Of a stretch of 8,454 nucleotides of DNA, positions 1-4,870 are shown piece by piece. How positions within the stretch are numbered: position 1 is the first letter of the stretch; each line of letters opens with the position of its first letter. The translations under genes and the position numbers were made by a program. Origin of the DNA: a bacterium (GTDB lineage: Bacteria; Patescibacteriota; Doudnabacteria; UBA920); assembly GCA_021789715.1 (NCBI GenBank), contig JAJYJE010000038.1, positions 1 to 8,454 on the forward strand, given 5' to 3'. The notes below the pieces were generated by a model that worked only from the letters and a program-made list of their open reading frames with translations, searched no databases and was not told where the DNA came from.

Positions 1-1
1 A

Positions 2-115
2 AAACGCTGGGCGAAAATCCGCAAGCGCAAAGCAGAAGAGGCCCGGCTCCGTGAAGCCGCGCCACCAAGACCAAAACTTATAAAATTCAAAGCCAAGCGC
101 CGCAAATTAGCCTGA
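2..115 (+). CDS. 3' end of an unrecognised basic protein (partial)
   Basis: An open frame enters from the left edge and stops at a TGA at 113-115, giving 37 C-terminal residues. The tail is strongly basic, with clusters such as KIRKRKAEEAR near its start and KFKAKRRKLA at the end, and a proline-containing hinge (APPRPK) between them. Such lysine/arginine-rich tails suit an RNA- or DNA-binding protein, for example a small ribosomal protein, but no family is recognisable from this fragment. The neighbouring tuf unit lies on the opposite strand and runs toward it. Codon choice (GCC, CGC, AAG) resembles the confident genes of the window. The reading is supported only by frame openness and composition, so the call is tentative. 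Confidence 0.5.
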   Translation, partial: KRWAKIRKRKAEEARLREAAPPRPKLIKFKAKRRKLA

Positions 116-117
116 GT

Positions 118-244
118 GCAGCTACGCCGGCAAGCTGCGGCATGGAAACCAAACGATCGGTATTTTAAACGGAGGATGGATATGGAAAGTACGCGACTTT
201 CCAAGGCCACAAAACCGGCGGCGGACAGTTACGACCGCCGGTTT
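118..244 (+). other. Run of three perfect hairpins
   Basis: Three perfect inverted repeats follow one another: 118-123/133-138 (GCAGCT, 6 bp), 183-190/196-203 (TGGAAAGT, 8 bp, 5-base loop) and 212-221/235-244 (AAACCGGCGG, 10 bp, 13-base loop, followed by GATTTT). With the two downstream hairpins (262-301 and 311-341) they make a five-hairpin series. Whether this is one RNA structure or several independent signals cannot be decided by eye. Confidence 0.5.
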
Positions 245-286
245 GATTTTAAGCAACAATTAAAAGGACAGCCCTTACTGCACTGA
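182..286 (+). CDS. Possible 34-residue small protein or leader peptide
   Basis: A short frame starts at ATG 182 (an in-frame ATG also lies at 176) and ends at TGA 284-286. A strong Shine-Dalgarno GGAGGA at 171-176 precedes ATG 182 by 5 bases, which is the main argument for translation. The peptide is polar and charged, with a C-terminal FDFKQQLKGQPLLH. No family is recognised. Against coding, the frame overlaps two perfect hairpins (183-203 and 212-244), and its last codons form one arm of a terminator-like stem (262-301), so the stretch could instead be a structured RNA. It follows the basic-protein fragment on the same strand by 66 bases. Confidence 0.3.
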   Translation: MESTRLSKATKPAADSYDRRFDFKQQLKGQPLLH

Positions 287-301
287 AAGGACTGTCCTTT
301 T
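262..301 (+). terminator. Intrinsic terminator, possibly bidirectional
   Basis: A perfect 10-bp stem pairs AAAAGGACAG (262-271) with CTGTCCTTTT (292-301) across a 20-base loop, and the plus strand continues with TATT. It overlaps the stop codon of the small plus-strand ORF. The opposite strand also ends in a T-rich tail, so the element could stop transcription from both sides. Confidence 0.6.
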
Positions 302-310
302 ATTGGTAAT

Positions 311-341
311 ACTAGCCCCCAGCGTTTAGCTGGGGGCTAGT
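311..341. terminator. Strong GC-rich hairpin, probable terminator or boundary
   Basis: A perfect 13-bp stem, ACTAGCCCCCAGC (311-323) with its complement at 329-341, closes a 5-base loop GTTTA. This is one of the most stable short hairpins in the window. It has no long T run on either side, so it may act as a transcript-stabilising 3' end rather than as a terminator. It lies between the tuf relic and the plus-strand gene remnants. Confidence 0.5.
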
Positions 342-343
342 TT

Positions 344-385
344 ACTTGACACTAAAGACTTAGCACTAGGTACTAAGAACTTTAC
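344..385. repeat. Heptanucleotide-periodic array, ACT word
   Basis: Six consecutive 7-base units begin with ACT: ACTTGAC at 344, then units at 351, 358, 365, 372 and 379, most reading ACTAxxx or ACTTxxx. The last unit runs into the stop codon of the tuf relic. Read on the minus strand the core is TAGT/AAGT, like the array upstream of fusA. Confidence 0.75.
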
Positions 386-441
386 TTGATGATCTTCGTA
401 ACAACACCAGCGCCGACGGTATGGCCGCCTTCTCGGGCCAC
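382..441 (-). pseudogene. Relic of the 3' end of a second tuf gene
   Basis: On the minus strand this stretch reads [17 protein letters not shown] followed by TAA (stop at 382-384). That is identical in protein to the last 17 residues of the complete EF-Tu gene at 616-1806. The DNA differs in 11 of those 17 codons, all synonymous, and in the stop (TAA here, TAG there). Homology ends abruptly: upstream of Arg the frame reads Val-Ala and then a TGA. The piece is therefore too short to work as EF-Tu. The synonymous divergence means the source copy evolved under protein-level constraint before being lost. It is not a recent duplication of the neighbouring gene. Confidence 0.85.
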
Positions 442-528
442 TCACCTCTCACTGCGCTGCGTAGAAAATTATCTTGTGGTTATCATCATGAATTTTATAC
501 TTCGCTTCGTTCAAGGTGGTGTCCCTCT

Positions 529-572
529 TCCCCAAATTTTCCTGATATAAACCTAACATGAAAATTTGGGGA
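529..572. repeat. 13-bp perfect inverted repeat
   Basis: TCCCCAAATTTTC at 529-541 is exactly complementary to 560-572, with an 18-base spacer. It lies just beyond the tuf terminator on the minus strand, between that terminator and the tuf relic. It could be a secondary terminator, a REP-like unit or the end of a small decayed insertion. No transposase is present. Confidence 0.6.
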
Positions 573-578
573 CCCCAT

Positions 579-608
579 AACAAAAAACCCCATAAGGGGT
601 TTTCTGTT
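579..608 (-). terminator. Intrinsic terminator of tuf
   Basis: On the minus strand a 13-bp stem (one G-U pair) forms from AACAGAAAACCCC, a TTAT loop and GGGGTTTTTTGTT, so the U run lies in the 3' arm. It starts 7 bases after the tuf stop codon (TAG, 616-618), the expected position for the end of the tuf transcript. Confidence 0.9.
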
Positions 609-615
609 ATCAAAA

Positions 616-1806
616 CTATTTGATTATTTTAGTGACTACGCCGGCACCGACAGTATGGCCGCCTTCGCGGATGGCGAATTTGCCTTTTTCTTCCAAAGCC
701 ACCGGAGTGATGAGCTTGATGGTTAAGTCAACCGTGTCGCCCGGCATAACCATTTCCTGGCCTTCCGGCAAGGTAACCTCGCCGGTCACATCCGTAGTGC
801 GGACATAGAACTGGGGCTTGTAGCCCTTAAAGAACGGAGTGTGGCGCCCGCCTTCTTCCTTGGTCAAAATATAAACATTGGCGGTAAACTCGGTGTGCGG
901 GGTAATGGAACCCGGCTTGGCCAAAACCTGGCCGCGCTCGACTTCGTCTTTCTTGGTACCGCGGAGCAAAATCCCGGCGTTATCGCCGGCCATGCCGCTG
1001 TCCAGCTGCTTGTTGAACATTTCAATGCCGGTAACAACGGTTTTGGCGGTCGGCCGGATACCTACGATTTCAATTTCGTCGTTCAGCTTGACTTCGCCGC
1101 GCTCAATACGGCCGGTTACCACGGTACCGCGGCCTTCAATCGAGAAAATGTCTTCAATCGGCATCAGGAACGGCTTGTCGGTTTCGCGCTTCGGATCCGG
1201 AATGTAGGTATCCAAAGTTTCCACAAGCTTTTTAATGGCTCCCTCGCCCATATCGGAAGTGTCGCCTTCCAAAGCCTTCAAGGCACTGCCGCGAATAATC
1301 GGAGTGTCTTTGCCCGGGAATTCATACTTGTTCAAAAGGTCGCGAATTTCTTCTTCCACAAGGTCGAGCAATTCGGCGTCCTGGACCATGTCGCACTTGT
1401 TCATAAAGACGACAATGTAAGGAACACCGACCTGGCGGGCCAGGAGGATGTGTTCGCGTGTCTGCGGCATCGGGCCGTCAGCGGCGGACACGACCAGGAT
1501 GGCGCCATCCATTTGGGCCGCACCGGTAATCATGTTCTTGATGTAGTCAGCGTGGCCTGGACAATCGACGTGCGCGTAGTGGCGCTTGTCGGTCTCATAT
1601 TCAACGTGAGCGGTGTTAATGGTGATACCGCGGGCCTTTTCTTCCGGCGCGTTGTCAATCTGGTCATAGGCCTTAGCTTTGGCCTTGCCGGACTTGGCAA
1701 GTACGGTAGTAATGGCGGCGGTCAGCGTGGTTTTGCCATGATCGACGTGACCAATAGTCCCGACGTTGACGTGCACTTTGCTGCGGTCAAACTTTCCTTC
1801 TGCCAT
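616..1806 (-). CDS. tuf: Translation elongation factor Tu (EF-Tu)
   Basis: EF-Tu delivers aminoacyl-tRNA to the ribosomal A site as a ternary complex with GTP in the cytoplasm. The 396-residue product is close to the usual 394. All GTPase motifs are intact: P-loop GHVDHGKT (19-26), switch I RGITI (59-63), DCPGH (81-85, with the catalytic His85) and NKCD (136-139), followed by the SALKAL G5 segment. Domains 2 and 3 follow and end in [17 protein letters not shown]. An upstream in-frame ATG would add 11 residues, but MAEGKF is chosen because it matches known EF-Tu starts and has a Shine-Dalgarno (GAAAGGA) 8 bases before it. The gene has its own promoter at 2013-2041, a leader of about 200 bases and a terminator at 579-608. 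It is separated from fusA by other genes, unlike the classical str operon. Confidence 0.98.
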   Translation of the reverse strand: MAEGKFDRSKVHVNVGTIGHVDHGKTTLTAAITTVLAKSGKAKAKAYDQIDNAPEEKARGITINTAHVEYETDKRHYAHVDCPGHADYIKNMITGAAQMDGAILVVSAADGPMPQTREHILLARQVGVPYIVVFMNKCDMVQDAELLDLVEEEIRDLLNKYEFPGKDTPIIRGSALKALEGDTSDMGEGAIKKLVETLDTYIPDPKRETDKPFLMPIEDIFSIEGRGTVVTGRIERGEVKLNDEIEIVGIRPTAKTVVTGIEMFNKQLDSGMAGDNAGILLRGTKKDEVERGQVLAKPGSITPHTEFTANVYILTKEEGGRHTPFFKGYKPQFYVRTTDVTGEVTLPEGQEMVMPGDTVDLTIKLITPVALEEKGKFAIREGGHTVGAGVVTKIIK

Positions 1807-1814
1807 TGTGCAGT

Positions 1815-1821
1815 TCCTTTC
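1815..1821 (-). promoter_or_regulatory. Ribosome binding site of tuf
   Basis: The minus-strand GAAAGGA lies 8 bases before ATG at 1806 and decides the start in favour of MAEGKF over the upstream ATG at 1839. Among the six genes with a visible start, only this one and the small gene at 4561 have a clear Shine-Dalgarno sequence. Confidence 0.8.
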
Positions 1822-1824
1822 TTT

Positions 1825-1893
1825 GTTAGCATGTAGCATATAGCATTAAGCATTTAGGACCTAAATGCTATCTGCTTACTGCTAACTTGCTAA
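1825..1893. repeat. Heptad AGCA/TGCT array around a palindrome, in the tuf leader
   Basis: The centre is a perfect 9-bp palindrome, GCATTTAGG-A-CCTAAATGC (1850-1868). To its left AGCA recurs every 7 bases (four copies). To its right TGCT recurs every 7 bases (three copies) and then TTGCT. The arms can pair imperfectly into one long hairpin directly upstream of the tuf ribosome binding site, where it could influence translation or processing. Confidence 0.75.
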
Positions 1894-1894
1894 A

Positions 1895-1989
1895 ATTGCC
1901 CGAGATTCCCTAAGCGCTAAAGCGTATCGATCCGCATCAGCGCCAAAGGGATCTCTTTTTTGCGCCGAGAAGGCGCGATCCAGGGCAAT
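1895..1989 (-). promoter_or_regulatory. Structured tuf leader, predicted three-way junction
   Basis: A closing stem pairs ATTGCCC with GGGCAAT (1983-1989 with 1895-1901). Inside are two hairpins: a perfect 5-bp GCGCC/GGCGC stem with a 5-base loop (1962-1976), and a longer one with GAGATCCCT against AGGGAATCTC (1947-1955 with 1902-1911) extended by a GCGCT/AGCGC helix. The element begins about 15 bases after the predicted transcription start and ends about 90 bases before ATG, as expected for a cis-acting leader. I do not recognise it as a named family. One ambiguity: on the plus strand the long hairpin is followed by TTTTTT and could be an antisense terminator. Confidence 0.5.
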
Positions 1990-2012
1990 AAAATTAATAA
2001 TAACTAAAACTT

Positions 2013-2041
2013 ATTTTAAAGATATTTGCCGATTCTGTCAA
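2013..2041 (-). promoter_or_regulatory. Sigma-70-type promoter of tuf
   Basis: The minus strand shows TTGACA (2036-2041), a 17-base spacer and TAAAAT (2013-2018), a near-consensus housekeeping promoter. It starts 12 bases after the stop codon of the upstream lipoprotein gene and predicts a transcript start near 2006, giving tuf a leader of about 200 bases. tuf therefore need not depend on readthrough from the str genes. Confidence 0.85.
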
Positions 2042-2053
2042 ACCTTCCCCGGG

Positions 2054-3070
2054 TTACCTAATCCCGGTGTCGCAAGAAACCGTCACATTCGTATACGAAC
2101 CGCTTTTGACTATCACCGGGCCGCCGCTGGAACACCTCGGGTAAGCCGCAGCCAAATCCGTCGAAGCGATATAATATTGCCCAGCCGGGACATTGACCTT
2201 AAATTTTCCTTCGGCATCAGTCATAAAATTTTTTATGCCGTTACGGTCCAGATTCTGAACGACGAGCGAAACCCGATACGGCTTATCCGCGCACTGGGGA
2301 TCTGGCGGATTTTTTACCACAGGACAAGTTGGACCGAGCATGGCTATCCCTATAATCCCGCCAGTCCCACTGTCCGATTCCGGCGGGTTGGCCGAAGCAT
2401 TGCCGCCGGTAAATTCAAACGTTTCCGCCACACCCTGCAATTTTTGCCAGACCGCATTTTCGTCGAACTGCTTAACCGTGCCCGGCGGGTAATTGCCGAT
2501 GCTGGACGAAACCACGGTCTGTGCAATCTCATAGCACATCCCGTTGTGGAAATTGCGGTAGATTTGGGTCTTATCGAAGTGCCCGGCCGCGCCCTGGCCG
2601 CCGATGGCGGATTTAAAATCTACGGCGTTAATTATTACATCGGTAATCTGATTTTGGGCTTCATTGGTCGGGACATCAAACTTGTAGCACTTAACCTCGG
2701 TGTTTAAAGCGGGGTCAAGGTTTACCGAAACGCCGGCCCCGTCAAAATTCGTGCCCGGGTATTTATCGTGCGTCAGAAAAATGCAGGCTTTAGTATTATC
2801 GCCGCAGACCGGAATGTACGTGAGGGAACGGACTTGGTTGATATCGGTATTAAATCCGAACTCCGGCGGGTACTTTATGGCAAACCCATACTCGGCCGGG
2901 CTGGCATAGCTGTTCCAGCCTGCGGTTTGGCCGGCCGGCGTAGACGACGCTTCATTTGAAATCGATGAAGTCGCTTGCTGGCTGGAATTCTGATTATTCG
3001 GCTGCTGCTGTTTGGAACAGCCGGCGGCAAGCAATAAAACCGCCGCCGCCAAGGCAAAGACTTTTTTCAT
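2054..3070 (-). CDS. Lipoprotein with C-terminal GPTCPV...CDTGIR domain
   Basis: The predicted product has 338 residues and is exported and lipid-anchored. It begins with a textbook lipoprotein signal (MKKVFALA, hydrophobic core, lipobox LAAGC with Cys18), then a Gln/Asn/Ser-rich linker to about residue 50. A central domain (roughly 50-225) is paralogous to the neighbouring lipoprotein. A C-terminal domain (about 238-338) has GPTCPV, CADKPY, an EGKFKVNVPAGQYYI core and a final CDTGIR. That is the pattern of beta-sandwich, carboxypeptidase-regulatory-like domains, with four cysteines likely to form disulfides. The start is set at MKKV because an upstream in-frame ATG would add 39 residues before the signal peptide and overlap the preceding gene. 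No clear Shine-Dalgarno is seen. It lies 35 bases after the first lipoprotein gene, so the two probably share a transcript. Function is unknown. Confidence 0.85.
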   Translation of the reverse strand: MKKVFALAAAVLLLAAGCSKQQQPNNQNSSQQATSSISNEASSTPAGQTAGWNSYASPAEYGFAIKYPPEFGFNTDINQVRSLTYIPVCGDNTKACIFLTHDKYPGTNFDGAGVSVNLDPALNTEVKCYKFDVPTNEAQNQITDVIINAVDFKSAIGGQGAAGHFDKTQIYRNFHNGMCYEIAQTVVSSSIGNYPPGTVKQFDENAVWQKLQGVAETFEFTGGNASANPPESDSGTGGIIGIAMLGPTCPVVKNPPDPQCADKPYRVSLVVQNLDRNGIKNFMTDAEGKFKVNVPAGQYYIASTDLAAAYPRCSSGGPVIVKSGSYTNVTVSCDTGIR

Positions 3071-3105
3071 AAAGCAACTGGGAAATGGCAGTCTCTGATA
3101 TAAAT

Positions 3106-3891
3106 TTATTTTAAATAAATCTTGGGCGCCGGAGTTGGAATCGACGCCAGGTGGAAATTGCCGCGAATAGCATCCAGCCGCTGCCACACGGCAGCCTGTT
3201 CAAATTCCGGCCGAGCCGGGCTGAATACTTGGGCATTGGCCCAGCGGAGCACTTCGTCAATCTGGAAGCAGGTACTGCCGTAATAAGTCCGGGCAAAATG
3301 GGTTTCGCTATACTGGCTCATTCCCGCGTCATTTGTTACAGCGGTAATAAATGGCGTACCGTTAATAGTGACGGTCTGGGTGCCATGGCCGTTACCGATC
3401 TCGTCCGGACTGAACTGCGCGCATTGGCCGATATCTTTATTTGGCAGTTCGTAGACAGAAACGGCGGCCGAAGAAAAATTCGTAGCTGACAACGACGGAT
3501 CATTCAGCACAAAGCACGCTACCGGCACCCCTGTAGGGGTATTGCACGCGGCGGAGTTAATGCCTTTGGCGGTTTTATAACCGGCGCCGATAAATTCCTC
3601 AAAATCGCTCGTATAGTTAAGTTTAAACTTGCCGTCTGCGCTGGCGTAAACTTCTAGGGTTACCGGCTTGGGCGCGGACGCGGAAGGCAGGGTTGAGGTT
3701 GAGGCGGACACCGAAGATGGGGTAACTGTTGCCGATCGCTGACCTGCCGTGTTTTGATTACCCAAAGCAGGCGCCTGAACCGGCATCGGCTTTTTAGAAC
3801 ACGCCGCAGCCAATAATACTACGGAGGCGAGAACAAAAAAAATTTTTCCGCCGGAGGCGAACCCGCCTTTGGCGGGAATAACGTTGTTCAT
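3106..3891 (-). CDS. Lipoprotein, paralogue of the downstream gene
   Basis: This is a 261-residue predicted lipoprotein of unknown function. A hydrophobic segment (residues 17-30) ends in the lipobox LAAAC with Cys31, followed by a Ser/Thr/Ala/Pro-rich linker to about residue 75. The rest aligns by eye with the central domain of the next gene: YASADGKFKLNY against YASPAEYGFAIKY, ACFVLNDPSLSATNF against ACIFLTHDKYPGTNF, and AAVWQRL against NAVWQKL. It lacks the CDTGIR domain and ends after this shared module. ATG 3891 is the only usable start before the signal peptide, but it has no Shine-Dalgarno. It overlaps by ATGA the end of an open stretch that continues the upstream gene's frame. Part of its N-terminus is encoded by palindromic DNA (3848-3876). 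Confidence 0.8.
   Translation of the reverse strand: MNNVIPAKGGFASGGKIFFVLASVVLLAAACSKKPMPVQAPALGNQNTAGQRSATVTPSSVSASTSTLPSASAPKPVTLEVYASADGKFKLNYTSDFEEFIGAGYKTAKGINSAACNTPTGVPVACFVLNDPSLSATNFSSAAVSVYELPNKDIGQCAQFSPDEIGNGHGTQTVTINGTPFITAVTNDAGMSQYSETHFARTYYGSTCFQIDEVLRWANAQVFSPARPEFEQAAVWQRLDAIRGNFHLASIPTPAPKIYLK
3848..3876. repeat. Two adjacent GC-rich palindromes inside the lipoprotein signal region
   Basis: CCCGCC-TTT-GGCGGG (3862-3876) is a perfect 6-bp hairpin, and next to it lies CGCC-GGA-GGCG (3849-3859). Both are in the frame of the lipoprotein at 3106-3891 and encode PAKGGFASGG just before the hydrophobic core. They look like a REP-type palindromic unit inserted in frame. Confidence 0.5.
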
Positions 3892-3977
3892 ACTAAATAT
3901 GGCATTGCTGGCGGATCCGTCCAGGCATCTGCATTATGGGCATCATCCGCATTGATCGATATGTCAGCGTCTTATAA

Positions 3978-4349
3978 TTATAAATCGTCTATTTCCGTGT
4001 TGGAAGCCTCAAAGTCAAAACTAGGATCAATAACCTCCGCGCGAAGATCGGGAGGAAAAATACCCTTGCGGCTTTCAACAATACCCGGTCCGCGCGGCGG
4101 CCTGGGCGGCTCTGCGGCTGGCGAGGGGGCGGGACGGCCCTCCTGAAGCTGGGCATTCAATATTTCCCGATTAACCTTTTCCACGTCCTGAACCTGCTCT
4201 TTGAGCCTGCGCTGGAGTTTGCCGAGCATCAACAGCTCGTAATCCTCTACCGACATAATCACGAGCCTGGCCTCACCGCCCTCATCCATAACAAAAAACT
4301 TGCCCCCGTCGGCCTTTGCCAGGTTTATTAAATCTTGTAAATTGGCCAT
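3978..4349 (-). CDS. Phd/YefM antitoxin-like small protein
   Basis: The 123-residue product begins with a segment (about residues 14-42) reading GGKFFVMDEGGEARLVIMSVEDYELLML. This resembles the N-terminal fold of Phd/YefM-type antitoxins, where a hydrophobic strand and an (L/I)MS-x-EDYE-x-L motif are typical. A charged, probably helical stretch (KLQRRLKEQVQDVEKVNREIL) follows. The C-terminus is proline-rich (about 72-90) and acidic. No toxin gene lies next to it. It starts a minus-strand operon with two lipoproteins, behind the promoter at 4443-4471, so a regulatory or adaptor role is as likely as a toxin-antitoxin role. The family match is a visual impression. After its TAA the same frame, following a second TAA, stays open for 27 codons up to the next gene. 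Confidence 0.65.
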   Translation of the reverse strand: MANLQDLINLAKADGGKFFVMDEGGEARLVIMSVEDYELLMLGKLQRRLKEQVQDVEKVNREILNAQLQEGRPAPSPAAEPPRPPRGPGIVESRKGIFPPDLRAEVIDPSFDFEASNTEIDDL

Positions 4350-4360
4350 GTTTTTATTTA

Positions 4361-4421
4361 TGTCATTCCGAACGTGTTTCGGAATTCATATTATTGATCC
4401 TAAAATGAATTCAGGACGACA
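4361..4421. repeat. REP-like palindromic element
   Basis: The ends are imperfect inverted repeats: TGTCATTCCGAA on the left and, read inward from the right, TGTCGTCCTGAA, matching at 9 of 12 positions with only transitions. Inside are a perfect 8-bp hairpin (4365-4372/4378-4385) and a second pairing of GAATTCAT (4382-4389) with ATGAATTC (4405-4412). Ends of the form GTCATTCC are common in dispersed bacterial palindromic repeats. It lies in the leader of the Phd-like gene. Confidence 0.65.
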
Positions 4422-4442
4422 CCGCTAAGGTATAACTACTTG

Positions 4443-4471
4443 ATTATACCCCGCTTTTCCGGCCTTTACAA
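4443..4471 (-). promoter_or_regulatory. Promoter of the lipoprotein operon
   Basis: The minus strand has TTGTAA (4466-4471), a 17-base spacer and a perfect TATAAT (4443-4448). Predicted transcription starts near 4436, about 87 bases before the Phd-like gene, so the REP-like element falls in the leader. No equally good promoter is seen for the divergent plus-strand gene at 4561. Confidence 0.8.
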
Positions 4472-4560
4472 TCCCCTCTTTTTCAGCTGTTTGTTTTTCC
4501 AGCCGTTGCCGTCAAAATGAATACCCACCCAACCGCACAATCGATAAGTAAGGAGGAATA

Positions 4561-4779
4561 ATGTCAGAAAAGCCGACTCCGCTTTGGTCGTTCCCCGAGC
4601 TTGCCAGAGCGGGAACCAAAATGACGGCCGGACAATGCAAGCGTTTTTCCGTCGCCGGAATTGTGCCGCCGGAAGCCGAAACCATACTCAAAACCAGCCT
4701 TAAAAAGGCACTGCCGGAAGCCAAGTTCGCCGTAAAACGGGAAGAGGGCGATATTTTTGAGCTAACGCGCCTGGAATAA
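4561..4779 (+). CDS. Small protein of unknown function
   Basis: A 72-residue product of unrecognised family. It has an ideal Shine-Dalgarno AGGAGG at 4551-4556, four bases before ATG, and a terminator 24 bases after its stop, so expression is well supported. The sequence is soluble and mixed-charge, with no signal peptide or membrane segment. MTAGQCKRFSVAGIVPPEAETILKT... suggests a helical middle, and the basic, then acidic end (FAVKREEGDIFELTRLE) suggests a short beta hairpin. It has one cysteine. It stands alone on the plus strand, convergent with fusA and divergent from the lipoprotein operon, which separates fusA from tuf. No function can be inferred. Confidence 0.75.
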   Translation: MSEKPTPLWSFPELARAGTKMTAGQCKRFSVAGIVPPEAETILKTSLKKALPEAKFAVKREEGDIFELTRLE

Positions 4780-4802
4780 CCAAAAACAGGCATCCCAAGC
4801 GA

Positions 4803-4830
4803 AAGGCGGACGCCGAACGGCGTCCGCCTT
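4803..4830. terminator. Bidirectional intrinsic terminator
   Basis: A perfect 12-bp stem (AAGGCGGACGCC and its complement) closes a GAAC loop. On the plus strand it is followed by GTTTGTTT and ends the small gene at 4561. On the minus strand it lies 40 bases past the fusA stop and continues as TTTCGCTT. It is well placed to separate the two convergent transcripts. Confidence 0.85.
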
Positions 4831-4870
4831 GTTTGTTTCCGCGAGCGATCTGCGTTGCTATCCGCGACCC

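Noticed and set aside
344..385. CRISPR array from the regular repeats
   Set aside because: The units are only 7 bases with no separate spacers, and no cas genes are present.
449..559. 36-codon minus-strand frame between tuf and its relic
   Set aside because: It starts in the loop of an inverted repeat, has no ribosome binding site and matches no family I know. It is kept only as part of an insert observation.
384..616. Integrative element attached at the tuf 3' end
   Set aside because: The interval is under 250 bases with no integrase, and the two tuf ends share only a 14-base identical run, so decay of a second tuf copy is the simpler reading.
841..1836. Long plus-strand open frame of 331 codons opposite tuf
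   Set aside because: It is exactly antisense to the certain tuf gene. Its length follows from the codon bias of tuf, and it has no ribosome binding site or family resemblance.
3978..4349. A complete toxin-antitoxin pair
   Set aside because: Only the antitoxin-like N-terminal motif is present. The neighbours are lipoproteins, with no toxin-like protein in either direction.
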